Source: Verrucomicrobiota bacterium (GTDB lineage: Bacteria; Verrucomicrobiota; Verrucomicrobiia; Limisphaerales; UBA11320). Taken from it: DNA of 64,000 nucleotides. The DNA is taken from contig JACQFQ010000050.1 in NCBI GenBank assembly GCA_016199985.1, positions 58,693 to 122,692 of the forward strand, given 5' to 3'. This document shows, one piece after another, positions 1 to 9,303 of the stretch (position 1 is the stretch's first letter; each line of letters opens with the position of its first letter). Position numbers and translations under genes: made by a program. Under the pieces are notes generated by a model. It saw only the letters and a list, made by a program, of their open reading frames with translations, was not told the origin of the DNA and ran no database searches.

Positions 1-342
1 CTCTCGCCCCTGCAAGTGATCCCCTGCGTAGGGCAGGCGGCTGTTGGCATCGAGATCCGGGCCGACGACAATGAGGTCAGCGGAATTTGCGCGGGCCTGA
101 ATCACCGCGAGACTGAGCTGTGCGTTCGCGCGGAGCGAAGCTTCCTGAGCGCGATGGGCGGGGGATGTCAGGCCGCTGTGGCGGCTCACGGGGTCATTGA
201 GGGCGCGGTTCTGCGATTGCGAGCGGTGTCGTATCTCGGGAGGGAGGCGCGTCGCGCGAGCGGAGAAGCGCCCATGGATCAGGCCGAGCTCTTGGGCGCC
301 GACCTGGCGGCGCTATTGGCGGGGCCATCCGAAAATGCCTGA
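1..342 (+). CDS. hemC: Hydroxymethylbilane synthase (porphobilinogen deaminase), C-terminal part
   Basis: The frame is open from the first base, so only the last 113 codons of the gene are in the window. It matches the C-terminal third of HemC, the tetrapyrrole enzyme that links four porphobilinogens: a VGQAAVGIEIR segment, a LNHRET segment, an AERSFL helix, and a GGCQ motif whose Cys would carry the dipyrromethane cofactor, followed by the small C-terminal domain. The stop is a TGA at 340-342. Its last 64 bp overlap the 3' end of the convergent histidine kinase gene. The family assignment is firm from the motif order; the start lies outside the window. Confidence 0.9.
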   Translation, partial: LSPLQVIPCVGQAAVGIEIRADDNEVSGICAGLNHRETELCVRAERSFLSAMGGGCQAAVAAHGVIEGAVLRLRAVSYLGREARRASGEAPMDQAELLGADLAALLAGPSENA

Positions 343-1646
343 GTTCCCGCTTCCGCGCGGGTCCCGGCGTTCGCCTCTTGGGGGTGAGCGGGCAGTGAGA
401 AGTAGAATGTCGCCCCTTGGTCGGGTTGGGCCTCAGCCCAGGTCTTCCCGCCATGCCGCGAGATCACCCGGTGGGCGTTGGCCAGCCCCATCCCGGACCC
501 TTCAAACTCGGCTTGAGAATGCAGACGCTGGAAAGGGCGAAAGAGTTTGGAAACATAGGCCCGGTCGAATCCGACCCCGTTGTCATGGACGTAAACGATG
601 ACTTCAGAGCTTGAGCCGGCTTTCTGTGTTCCCACACGGATCTCCGCGACGGCCCGGGTCCGCGTATACTTGATCGCGTTGCTCAGGTAGCTCACGAGAA
701 CCTGGCGAATGAGCGCCGTGTCCGCGCGCGCGCGCGGCAACGGCTCCAATACCCAGCGGACCTGGCGTCCCTCGGTTTCGGGAGCCAGCTCCCTCACCGC
801 GGAGCGAAGGACATCGTTCAGGTCAACGGAAGCGATCTCCAACGGCGCGCGCCCGATTCGGGAGAGCGATACCAAGTCGTCTATCAAGCGCGACATTCCT
901 CCGACCGCGGCGCGGATCCGCTCAAGGCATCGCTTCGAATCCTCGCCGAGCCGGGCAGCTTCGTTTTCCTCCAGGATCCGTGTGTATCCGTCCATGTGAC
1001 GGAGCGGCGCGCGCAGGTCGTGAGAGACGGAGTAGACGAAGGTGTCCAGGTCGGTGGTGAGCGCTTCCACTTCCGCGGTCCGCCGCTGGAGTTCCTCCCC
1101 TTGCTCGCAGGCCCGTTTCTCCAGCAGCCAATTCCGCGTCAGAAGCGCCTGGGCCGTCGGCTCGGCGTCCCGGGCTTCCGGCGCTCGCCGCGTTTCGCGC
1201 TGCGCCTTGATTCCGGCGGCCTTCGCGGACAGCCGGCGTTTGAGGACGAACACCCAGGTTCCCGTGATGAGGGTGGCGACTCCCAACAGCGCGGCGAGCG
1301 CCAGGGGTCCCTGGGATCCGCCATCGTCACTCGGGGCTTCAGCGCCGGGCGGCGCCCAGGGGGTCGCGGCGGCTGGAGAATTGGACGCCAGCGCCGCCGA
1401 GGGGTGGGGGTCGACGCGCGCGGCTGGGCTGATCAATGTGGGCTGAGGCAGGAGGTCAGGCGTCAGGGGCGGCGGGTCTTCCGCGCGATAGGCCGCGGCG
1501 AAACCACCGGATAGAATCGACGCTGACAGGAACGCCTGCGCCCTCCTCAACCCCGAACGGGAGAGTCGTGCGGCGGCCCGCGATGCGCGATGGAGCAACA
1601 CCCCGTTACGCATCCGTCTAGATAAAGATGAGCTAGAACGAATCAT
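279..1646 (-). CDS. Membrane-anchored sensor histidine kinase
   Basis: 455 residues. A basic N-terminus with a hydrophobic stretch (about 38-52) and a transmembrane helix (about 113-136) flank a short Pro/Ala-rich, probably extracytoplasmic segment. A coiled coil (about 138-198) leads to a HisKA domain with phospho-acceptor His209 in SVSHDLRAPL, then a HATPase domain with N box (SNAIKYT, about 322), G1 (DNGVGFD, about 355), F box (LFRPFQRLH) and G2 (GSGMGL, about 383). The pattern is that of PAS-less kinases related to bacteriophytochrome-type HKs. No response regulator lies next to it, so the partner and signal are unknown. ATG at 1646 is used; an ATG at 1613 would still keep the first hydrophobic stretch. 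The 3' end overlaps hemC antisense. Confidence 0.9.
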   Translation of the reverse strand: MIRSSSSLSRRMRNGVLLHRASRAAARLSRSGLRRAQAFLSASILSGGFAAAYRAEDPPPLTPDLLPQPTLISPAARVDPHPSAALASNSPAAATPWAPPGAEAPSDDGGSQGPLALAALLGVATLITGTWVFVLKRRLSAKAAGIKAQRETRRAPEARDAEPTAQALLTRNWLLEKRACEQGEELQRRTAEVEALTTDLDTFVYSVSHDLRAPLRHMDGYTRILEENEAARLGEDSKRCLERIRAAVGGMSRLIDDLVSLSRIGRAPLEIASVDLNDVLRSAVRELAPETEGRQVRWVLEPLPRARADTALIRQVLVSYLSNAIKYTRTRAVAEIRVGTQKAGSSSEVIVYVHDNGVGFDRAYVSKLFRPFQRLHSQAEFEGSGMGLANAHRVISRHGGKTWAEAQPDQGATFYFSLPAHPQEANAGTRAEAGTQAFSDGPANSAARSAPKSSA

Positions 1647-1818
1647 GGCCAGGGAGCACCGTGATCATGCAAATCCCAGGCCGGCTTGCAATGGAAAAGG
1701 CTATGGAAATTGCCGAGAGGAGGCCTCGGGCGCGGTCGCGCGCTCCACGGATTGCAATCCGCGCGCCGCTCTCCTATCAATGCCCCGGCTCACTGACTGA
1801 AAAACGAACGATCGGGTT

Positions 1819-3306
1819 ATGGCGGAACAAGTTTATCTGGGCGTGGATCTCGGAGCTGAGAGCGGGCGCGTGGTGGCGGGCCTTTGGGACGGGCGACGGA
1901 TCCGGTTGGAGGAGCTTCACCGGTTTCCCAACGGCGGCGTGTGGGTCGGGGAATCCCTCCGATGGGACATCGTCCGCCTCTGGTCCGAGGTTCAGAACGG
2001 CCTCCGGGCCGCGGCGAAGCGATTCGGAGGCGCGGTGTGGTCTGTGGGCGTCGACACGTGGGGCGTCGACTTCGCGCTGCTCTCCGCGACCGACGAGTTG
2101 GTCGGGCTCCCATTCCACTACCGCGATCCCCGGACCCGCGGTGTGATGGCGCGAACGCTCAAAACGCTGCCCAAGGCCGAGGTGTTCGCCGCCACCGGCC
2201 TCCAGTTCATGGAGATCAACACGCTGTTCCAGCTCATCGCGCTTCGGGAACAACACCCCGAGTCGTTGGCGGCCGCGCGATCCTTCCTGATGATCCCGGA
2301 CTTCCTCAACTGGTGCCTCAGCGGGGTCAGGAGCGCGGAGTTCACCAACGCGACCACCACGCAATTCTTCAACCCCGTTCAGCGCGCCTGGGCCGTGGAT
2401 CTCCTGCGTCGCGCGCAATTGCCCACGGACATCCTGCCGGCCGTCGCGAATCCCGGGGACACCCTCGGGCCTCTGCGAGCCAGCGTGGCCTCGCGCGCGG
2501 GATTGAGCCCGGATGTTCGGCTGATCGCGCCGGCGACGCATGACACCGGATCCGCCGTCGCGGCTGTGCCGACCGAAGCCACAGGGTCCTCGCGCTGGGC
2601 TTATATCAGCTCCGGAACATGGTCGCTCATGGGCGTCGAAGTGAAGCAGGCCATCCTGACTCCACGAGCCCTGGAGCTCAACATGACCAACGAAGGCGGC
2701 ATCGAGGGGACGTATCGCCTCTTGAAGAACATCATGGGCCTCTGGCTGGCGCAGCAATGCAAGATGTCGTTCGAGCGGCGGGGCAGCCGTCTGGGATACG
2801 ACGACCTTGTGCGCGCCGCCCAGGAGGCGACGCCGTTGCGCTCCATTGTGGATCCGGACGATCCCTCCTTTCTCAGCCCCGAGGACATGCCCGAGGCCTT
2901 GCGGGCCTGGTGCCGCCGCGCGGGGCAGCCCGTCCCGCAGACCGAAGGCGAGTTGATCCGATGCGCGCTCGAGAGCCTGGCGATCAAGTACGCGTCCACG
3001 TTGAGCGCGCTGGAGGAGCTGACGGGCGCATCGATGGAGGTCGTTCACGTGGTCGGGGGCGGATCGCAAAACGAGCTCCTGAATCAGTTCACCGCCGACG
3101 CGTGCGGCTGCCCGGTGCTTGCGGGGCCGGTCGAGGCCACGGCGCTGGGCAACGTGATGGTTCAAGCGCGGGCGGCGGGCGAGATCGGATCGCTCGGCGA
3201 CCTGAGACGGATCGTGCGCGACTCCTCGTCCCTGCGCTGTTTCGTCCCGGGCCGTCGCGAACCGTGGCTCGAGGCGGCGGGGCGGCTTCGCCGCGGGGAG
3301 GGGTGA
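1819..3306 (+). CDS. rhaB: Rhamnulokinase (FGGY carbohydrate kinase)
   Basis: 495 residues, the usual length. It would phosphorylate L-rhamnulose to L-rhamnulose 1-phosphate in cytoplasmic rhamnose catabolism. The N-terminal FGGY phosphate loop reads DLGAESGR, typical of RhaB rather than of xylulo- or glycerol kinases; VGVDTWGVDF carries the catalytic Asp, and ATHDTGSAV and VVGGGSQNELLNQ are the ATP-binding signatures of the C-terminal domain. No rhaA, rhaD or rhamnose regulator flanks it, so it appears as a stand-alone gene here. ATG at 1819 is the first in-frame start giving a normal N-terminus. Confidence 0.93.
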   Translation: MAEQVYLGVDLGAESGRVVAGLWDGRRIRLEELHRFPNGGVWVGESLRWDIVRLWSEVQNGLRAAAKRFGGAVWSVGVDTWGVDFALLSATDELVGLPFHYRDPRTRGVMARTLKTLPKAEVFAATGLQFMEINTLFQLIALREQHPESLAAARSFLMIPDFLNWCLSGVRSAEFTNATTTQFFNPVQRAWAVDLLRRAQLPTDILPAVANPGDTLGPLRASVASRAGLSPDVRLIAPATHDTGSAVAAVPTEATGSSRWAYISSGTWSLMGVEVKQAILTPRALELNMTNEGGIEGTYRLLKNIMGLWLAQQCKMSFERRGSRLGYDDLVRAAQEATPLRSIVDPDDPSFLSPEDMPEALRAWCRRAGQPVPQTEGELIRCALESLAIKYASTLSALEELTGASMEVVHVVGGGSQNELLNQFTADACGCPVLAGPVEATALGNVMVQARAAGEIGSLGDLRRIVRDSSSLRCFVPGRREPWLEAAGRLRRGEG

Positions 3307-3383
3307 CTTGCATGCCGCGCCGCGTCAGGCTCCACCGACAAATCTGCGATGGATTTTGTCGGTCGGCCGCCTAGCATCCGCGC

Positions 3384-4970
3384 ATGTTGACAACAGCGGC
3401 TCGATGGAATCAGGGAACAGAATGCGTTGAGATCATCCGGCGCGGCGCAAGCGCGGCGCTTGTGGGGCTGATGCTCACCGCGGGCTGGATGCTCGGCGTC
3501 GCCGGCGAGGCGGCGGAGTCGAAGGACACGCCCAAGCCGGAGAAGAAGGAAGCCAAGGATGAAGTGACCGAGACTTCCCACACCGTGACATTGGGCGGGA
3601 ACGTGATTCCCTACACCGCCACCGCGGGCACGCTGGTGATGAAGGACGAGGAGGGCAAGCCTCGCGCCTCGTTCTTCTACGTCTCGTACACGCGAACCAA
3701 TTCCGCCGAGCCTTCCCGGCGGCCCGTCACCTTTTCATTTAATGGCGGGCCGGGATCGTCGTCGGTGTGGCTTCACATGGGCCTGCTCGGACCGCGACGC
3801 GTCCTGCTGCGGCCCGACGGCACGTTGCCGCCGCCGCCGTTCAGGTATGTGGAGAACGAGTTCTCGCTGCTCGACGAGACGGACTTGGTCTTCATCGATC
3901 CCGTCAGCACGGGTTACAGCCGTCCTGCGCCCGGCGAGGACGCGAAGAAGTTCCACGGCGTCGACGAGGACATCCGGAGCGTGGGCGAGTTCATCCGCCT
4001 CCACATCACCCGCGCGAAGCGCTGGTCGTCGCCGAAGTTCCTGATCGGCGAGAGCTATGGAACAACGCGCGCCGCTGGCTTGGCCGGACATCTGGAGGAT
4101 CGGTACGGGCTCTACCTGAACGGCGTGATGCTGGTTTCCTCGGTCCTCGATTTCCAAACCCTCAGCTTTGTTCCCGGGAACGATCTGCCTCACATCGTCT
4201 ACCTGCCCACGATGACGGCGACCGCTTGGTTTCATAAGAAGCTGCCTCCGGAGCTGCAATCCGATCGGAAGAAGGCGCTCGCGGAGGCGGAGCAGTTCGC
4301 GGCCGGGGATTACGCGAACGCGCTGATGAAGGGCAGTCGCCTGACCGCGGAGGAGCGGCAGAGGATCGCGGCGACAACCGCCCGTCTCACCGGGCTGTCG
4401 GTGGACTATGTGCTGCGCTCGAACCTTCGCGTGAATGCTCATCAGTTTTTCAAGGAGCTGCTCCGCGCGGAGGGGAAAACGGTGGGGCGTTTTGACAGCC
4501 GGATGATCGGTGTGGATCGCGACGGGGCGGGGGATTCGCCCGACTACGACCCGAGCTACACCGGAGTTCTCGGGCCGTTCACGAGCGCTGTGAACGATTA
4601 CGTCCGCCGGGAACTGAAATACGAGAGCGACCTTCCCTACGAGATCCTGACCAGCAAGGTGCAGCCCTGGAACTATGGCGACTATCGCAACCGATACCTG
4701 AACGTCGCGGAGACGCTGCGGGGCGCGATGGCGCACAATCCCTATTTGAAGATCTTTGTCGCGAACGGGATTTACGATCTGGCGACGCCCTACTTCGCGA
4801 CGCGCTACACCTTTGAGCACTTTGGCTTTGATCCGAAGCTGCAGGCCAATGTCACCATGGTGGACTACGAAGGCGGGCACATGATGTACACGCTTCAGAG
4901 CTCTCTCGACGCGCTGAAGCGGGACCTGGCCAAGTTCATCCAGGAATCCAGCGGCGCCGGCGCGCCGTGA
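3384..4970 (+). CDS. S10 family serine carboxypeptidase, exported
   Basis: 528 residues with an N-terminal hydrophobic segment (about 25-42, ending near GVAGEAAES) that fits a signal peptide, then a Lys/Glu-rich linker. The alpha/beta-hydrolase core shows the oxyanion segment FNGGPGSSS, the nucleophile elbow GESYGT, the Asp region ANGIYDLATPY and the terminal His region YEGGHMMYT, the catalytic triad order of family S10. It probably trims peptides from the C-terminus in the periplasm. The N-terminus before the signal is unusually long; no good ribosome binding site precedes ATG 3384, so the true start is not certain. Confidence 0.9.
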   Translation: MLTTAARWNQGTECVEIIRRGASAALVGLMLTAGWMLGVAGEAAESKDTPKPEKKEAKDEVTETSHTVTLGGNVIPYTATAGTLVMKDEEGKPRASFFYVSYTRTNSAEPSRRPVTFSFNGGPGSSSVWLHMGLLGPRRVLLRPDGTLPPPPFRYVENEFSLLDETDLVFIDPVSTGYSRPAPGEDAKKFHGVDEDIRSVGEFIRLHITRAKRWSSPKFLIGESYGTTRAAGLAGHLEDRYGLYLNGVMLVSSVLDFQTLSFVPGNDLPHIVYLPTMTATAWFHKKLPPELQSDRKKALAEAEQFAAGDYANALMKGSRLTAEERQRIAATTARLTGLSVDYVLRSNLRVNAHQFFKELLRAEGKTVGRFDSRMIGVDRDGAGDSPDYDPSYTGVLGPFTSAVNDYVRRELKYESDLPYEILTSKVQPWNYGDYRNRYLNVAETLRGAMAHNPYLKIFVANGIYDLATPYFATRYTFEHFGFDPKLQANVTMVDYEGGHMMYTLQSSLDALKRDLAKFIQESSGAGAP

Positions 4971-5186
4971 GGAAGGCGTGGCGGTTGACGGGTCGCGCTT
5001 CGGATGTTTTCAGGCGCGACTTGGGTATTGGCCGCCAGAGTCGCAAGCAAGCGCTCGGAACGGACCCCGTAGCTCGTGTGAGGACGCGAAGAAGCAATTG
5101 AAGCTGGAAAACCGGCCGAGATTTCCGGACAAAGCGGCATGCATTCATCACCAAGCCAAACGCCGCCGCCGCGGCTCGATCGGCGG

Positions 5187-5193
5187 AAGGAGG
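5187..5193 (+). promoter_or_regulatory. Strong ribosome binding site for a TTG start
   Basis: AAGGAGG lies 4 nt before TTG 5198. It decides the start of the FMN-dependent oxidase gene in a region where most genes have weak or no Shine-Dalgarno sequence. Confidence 0.7.
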
Positions 5194-5197
5194 GGTT

Positions 5198-6319
5198 TTG
5201 ACAGCGAGGAAAGCTTCCTCGGTTTCAAAACGCCCCAGCGTCTCCCGTCAAGGGACGCGCGGCGTCCGCGTGGACGACCTTGTTAGCGTGACCGACTTCG
5301 AAGCGCTGGCCGAGGCCAGGTTCTCCGACATGACCCGGGCGCTGGTGCAGGGCGGCGCGGGGGATGAGGACACGTTGCGCTGGAACCGGGAGGCTTTCGG
5401 CGACGTGAGGCTTCGTCCGAAAGTGCTCGTGGATGTTTCGAAGATCGACACCCGGCTCCGGCTTCTCGGCGTCGACCTTCCGTTTCCCGTTCTGCTGGCG
5501 CCGACGGCGTTCCAAAAGATGATTCATCCGCTGGGTGAAGAGGAGACCGCGCGCGGGGCGACGAACTCGGGAGCGCTGCTCGTGGTGAGCAGCGCGACCA
5601 ACACGCGTGTCGATCGCATCGCTCGCGTCGCCCGGGGCCCGCTGTGGTTCCAGATGTACGTGCAGTCGGATCGCTCCTTCGTGGCGGACCTGGTCCGCGA
5701 GGTTGAGGAGGCAGGCTGCCGGGCGCTCGTGGTGACGGTGGACGCCCCGGTGGTGGGATCGCGCTATCGGCAGATGCGCGTGAAGTTCCAGCTGAAGCCA
5801 GGGCTCGAGACGCCCTATATGTTGGATCTGAATCGCGGAACCCATTCGCTGCTGCGCGGAGGAAACTCACGAATGACATGGCCCGACATCGAGTGGCTAC
5901 AATCGATCACGAAGCTGCCGGTGATTCTGAAAGGGATCCTGCATCCCGACGACGCGGAGCGCGCGGTGAAGGCAAACGTCGCGGCGATCATCGTCTCCAA
6001 TCACGCCGGACGCTCCCTCGACACCGTGCCGGCGACGATCTCGGCCTTGCCGCAGGTGATGGAGCGCGTCGGCGATCGGATCCCGGTGCTGATGGACGGT
6101 GGGATTCGTCGGGGGACGGACGTGCTGAAGGCGCTGGCGTATGGCGCCAAGGCGGTGTTGATCGGGCGGCCGTATTTGCATGGGCTCGGAGTCGCGGGCG
6201 CCGCGGGTGTCGCGCGAGTCGTGGCGATTCTGCGGGACGAGTTGGAGCAGGCGATGGCGCTGACAGGTCGAACCAGCCTTGCGAGCATCGATCGCACAGT
6301 GCTCTGGGACCCGATGTAG
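5198..6319 (+). CDS. FMN-dependent alpha-hydroxy-acid oxidase/dehydrogenase
   Basis: 373 residues, normal for the glycolate oxidase / lactate oxidase / lactate dehydrogenase (LldD) family, a TIM barrel that oxidises 2-hydroxy acids to 2-oxo acids. Visible are the FMN-binding segments PTAFQKM, SSATNT and WFQMYVQ, the strand VTVDAP, the flavin Lys in LKGIL, the catalytic His/Arg in SNHAGRSLD and the phosphate-binding DGGIRRGTD and IGRPY. The usual NHGGR is NHAGR here, a Gly-to-Ala change next to the catalytic His and Arg. The start is TTG with a strong ribosome binding site. The true substrate (lactate, glycolate or longer) cannot be told from sequence. Confidence 0.92.
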   Translation: MTARKASSVSKRPSVSRQGTRGVRVDDLVSVTDFEALAEARFSDMTRALVQGGAGDEDTLRWNREAFGDVRLRPKVLVDVSKIDTRLRLLGVDLPFPVLLAPTAFQKMIHPLGEEETARGATNSGALLVVSSATNTRVDRIARVARGPLWFQMYVQSDRSFVADLVREVEEAGCRALVVTVDAPVVGSRYRQMRVKFQLKPGLETPYMLDLNRGTHSLLRGGNSRMTWPDIEWLQSITKLPVILKGILHPDDAERAVKANVAAIIVSNHAGRSLDTVPATISALPQVMERVGDRIPVLMDGGIRRGTDVLKALAYGAKAVLIGRPYLHGLGVAGAAGVARVVAILRDELEQAMALTGRTSLASIDRTVLWDPM

Positions 6320-6367
6320 GGGCTTGGAAAGCCTCAACATGCCGCGGCGCCCTAAGCCAACCCTACG

Positions 6368-8872
6368 CTAAGGAGCCGAGACCGCTGCTTCGGCGCGCAC
6401 CTGATAGAACAAGTTTCCGGCGACCGCGTTGGCATCCAAAAGCTCGACTCCATCCAAGCCTAAGCTCACGCCAGCGTCGGCGACGCGCGTCCATCCGGCC
6501 GTGGCTGGGTCGGGGCTCCGCCACAATGAGTAAGCCAATCCCGGGATGGAATTCGCTTGCACGCGGAATCGCCCCGGCGCCCGCAACGGATGGAAGGCTT
6601 GGAGGAACGGCTTTTCCGGGGCGGGCACCTGAAGCAGGGCGGCCCATTCTGAAAAACTCTTCCCGACGAAGGCCTGAAACCCGTCGAAGCGCGCCCGCTC
6701 GGCTGTCAGGGTGGCGCGCAATGCCGGACTGCCCTCGGCGGCGAAGCTGTTCCAGACCTGATTGAGCCGATCGATCATCGGTTGGGTGATGTGAGCACTG
6801 CTTCCCTTTCCGGTCAGCAGAGCGGCCAGGGCAGGGTGAAAATCGACCAGAACTTGTTGGGCGGCCATCCCCAATGCGGAATTGCCGCGGACGATCTGGA
6901 CGATTTCCCCCGTGTGCCGCCAGTACAGGCCGGTCCAGCGTCGGCCGGCCTCTGTCTGATTCATCAAGGATTGTAGCGCGTAAAAGCTTCCGAGCGGCAT
7001 GCTCGCGGGCACGTCTACCTCTGCCGGCGCCAGGGTCTCGAATCGCAGGAAACATCCGGCCAGCAACGATAGGACGCACTCTTCATCACGGTCGCATGGC
7101 CTGATGATCCGGGGAACACCGAAACCTGTAAGCGCGATATCGAATGAGCTCTCGTCGTTGTCGTTGCTGATCACATGCAGCATGGCCGAGCGCGCGCCCA
7201 ACGCCGTCGGCGTCATCAACAAATAGAGGTTCGTCGACTCGCCTGGCGACAGTCTCTGACTAATAGGCGATGCTAGAAAATCGGAGGCGTTCGGGCCGTC
7301 CAAACTGATTTCCAGGCCGGCGAGGTCTGAACCCCCGATGTTCTTGATAACGAATCCGCGGTCTGCATCGAAAATGTTCCCGCCTACGGCCTGATTCCCC
7401 CAATCGACGCGGGATATCCCGCTGCTCAGCGTCGCGCCCTCGAGTTGTTCCACCGCAATCTTGGGACCGCGCGAGCCCGCGCGCGCGAACACATAGGCCG
7501 CGCCGGCTTCGGGATAACCGAAAGACTCCGAAAAAACTCCCTCATAAAACGCTCCAGCGACCAGCGTGTCTTGCGATAGGGCCACGGCCGAGCCAAAAGA
7601 CTCGGCTCGATCCGAGTGCGAGGCTTTCACGTAAGCGGACTGATTCCACTGAGCCGGTGTCCCGGAGCGGTCGAAGAGATACGCGGCGCCCGCGCTGTAG
7701 GCCTGGTTGTTGCTTTCGTCGCCGTTCACTCCGTCAGCGTCGCTTGCCTCATGGAATGCGCCCACAGTCACCGCGTTTCCCGCCACCGCCACTGAAACGC
7801 CAAACCCGTCGCCGGGCTCAGGGTTCGATGCCCTGAGCAAGGCTTGCTGGCTCCAGGCGCCGCCAGCGCTCGTGAACACATAGGCCGCGCCCGAGCCGGT
7901 GAGGTCTTCAAAGGTTCCGTCGTTGTCTTCGTTCCAAGCGCCCACCACGATGGTATTCGCGTCGGCCGCCACGGAAATGCCAAAGGCGTCTCCCGCTCCG
8001 CCGTTGGAAGCCTTCAAATAGGCTTGTTGTGTCCAAGTGGTCTCGTTCCGCGTGAAAACGTAAGCGGCTCCCGAGCCGTTGGCGCTGTTGTTGTCTTGCT
8101 GAGGCGAACTCGACGCCGTGTTCTGCACCCCGGCGAAGTTGCTGGACTCGCCCGGCGCGCCCACCACCACCGTGCCGCCCGTGATCGCCACGCTCGTGCC
8201 AAACAGGTCGCCCGGTCCCGCATTGGAAGGCCTCAGGCTCGCCTGTTGCTTCCACCCTTGCGCGGCGCTGTGTGCAAACACGTAGGCAGCGCCGGGGTTC
8301 GTGATGAATTGTGGATTACCCCCCGGATCGGTCCCGGAAGCGGCTTCCTGGTTCGCCCCCACCACCACCGTGTCGCCAGCCGTCGACACTGAAACGCCGA
8401 AGCGGTCGCCTTCCTTGGGAGCAGGAGCTTTTAGATACGCTCGCTCGATCCAGTTCGTTCCCGTCCGCTCGAAGATGTAGGCCGCGCCCGAAGCGAACGC
8501 CTGGCTGGATTCCCCCGGGGCTCCCACAATCAGCCAGTCTCCCGACAAAGCCAACGACCAGCCGAACGAGTCGGCATCGTCCGTGTTGGATCCTTTCAGG
8601 TGGGCTTGCAACTGCCAGGTCACCCCATTCCTCACAAACACGTAAGCGGCGCCTGCTTCATAGAAGCCCAGCGTGTCGTAGGCGGATTCGCGAGGCGCTC
8701 CCACAACCACCGTGTTCCCGGACACCGCCACCGCGCGGCCGAATTCGGCCAGTTCCCTCGTTCTTTGCGGAATAATCCCCTTGAGAAAAGCTTCCTGTGC
8801 GATCGGCGGCGGCAGGGCGGCGTGCGCGTGCCGCGCCGCCGCGAGAATTGCCGGAAGGAGCGCGACAACCAT
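6368..8872 (-). CDS. Secreted FG-GAP-type beta-propeller protein with a choice-of-anchor D domain
   Basis: About 834 residues from ATG 8872, which has GGAG 4 nt upstream. The N-terminus MVVALLPAILAAARHAHA resembles a signal peptide core. Eight or so repeats follow, each of the form FGxxVAxxGxTxVVGAPxES...GAAYVF, the integrin-like FG-GAP pattern that folds into a propeller. After them comes an ASH/choice-of-anchor D type Ig-like domain (IGGSDLAGLEISLDGP...FLAS) and a C-terminal region with no recognised fold or anchor. The frame stays open to 9271, with other ATGs at 9043 and 9271; the longer forms would add a charged N-region before the hydrophobic core, so the start is uncertain. Export is likely; function is unknown. 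Confidence 0.8.
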   Translation of the reverse strand: MVVALLPAILAAARHAHAALPPPIAQEAFLKGIIPQRTRELAEFGRAVAVSGNTVVVGAPRESAYDTLGFYEAGAAYVFVRNGVTWQLQAHLKGSNTDDADSFGWSLALSGDWLIVGAPGESSQAFASGAAYIFERTGTNWIERAYLKAPAPKEGDRFGVSVSTAGDTVVVGANQEAASGTDPGGNPQFITNPGAAYVFAHSAAQGWKQQASLRPSNAGPGDLFGTSVAITGGTVVVGAPGESSNFAGVQNTASSSPQQDNNSANGSGAAYVFTRNETTWTQQAYLKASNGGAGDAFGISVAADANTIVVGAWNEDNDGTFEDLTGSGAAYVFTSAGGAWSQQALLRASNPEPGDGFGVSVAVAGNAVTVGAFHEASDADGVNGDESNNQAYSAGAAYLFDRSGTPAQWNQSAYVKASHSDRAESFGSAVALSQDTLVAGAFYEGVFSESFGYPEAGAAYVFARAGSRGPKIAVEQLEGATLSSGISRVDWGNQAVGGNIFDADRGFVIKNIGGSDLAGLEISLDGPNASDFLASPISQRLSPGESTNLYLLMTPTALGARSAMLHVISNDNDESSFDIALTGFGVPRIIRPCDRDEECVLSLLAGCFLRFETLAPAEVDVPASMPLGSFYALQSLMNQTEAGRRWTGLYWRHTGEIVQIVRGNSALGMAAQQVLVDFHPALAALLTGKGSSAHITQPMIDRLNQVWNSFAAEGSPALRATLTAERARFDGFQAFVGKSFSEWAALLQVPAPEKPFLQAFHPLRAPGRFRVQANSIPGLAYSLWRSPDPATAGWTRVADAGVSLGLDGVELLDANAVAGNLFYQVRAEAAVSAP

Positions 8873-9303
8873 CTTGCTCCGCAGACAGAGAACCCACGAG
8901 GCCGCCCGGCGGACGCGGTGGCGCGGAGATATGCCGGACTCTCCTTTGACGCTCTCCGTGAAGACGGAGTTCTGTTTTTCCAGAAGATTTCTTGATGGGG
9001 GTTTCACGCCGATGGTAGGCGAGCACAAAGAGGAACAGCCCATAAGAAAACGGTTTTTCACGAATGAGTTGAAAGTAACCGCTTTCAGGTGTTGAAGCAA
9101 GCAAACCGACTGACTAGCAGTGAGCTCCCTTCGAGCGGATTCTGAGGCGCGTGATTGCCCGGGCTTCGCCATTCGCTGAAATGGGATCGGGGCCTTGCCC
9201 CTCCCGGCTTCTGTTGTCCGGAGGAAATATGGTGTTGCATGGGTTCGCGAGGGCTCTACGGTCATCGCCAATACCTCACATCAAAACGAAACGGATCCTT
9301 TCT

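Noticed and set aside
1777..3165. 462-codon open frame antisense to rhaB
   Set aside because: No family likeness, Arg/Gly/Ala-rich composition typical of antisense frames in GC-rich genes, and the plus strand carries a complete rhamnulokinase.
3735..4880. 381-codon open frame antisense to the S10 peptidase
   Set aside because: Composition of a shadow frame; catalytic motifs are all on the plus strand.
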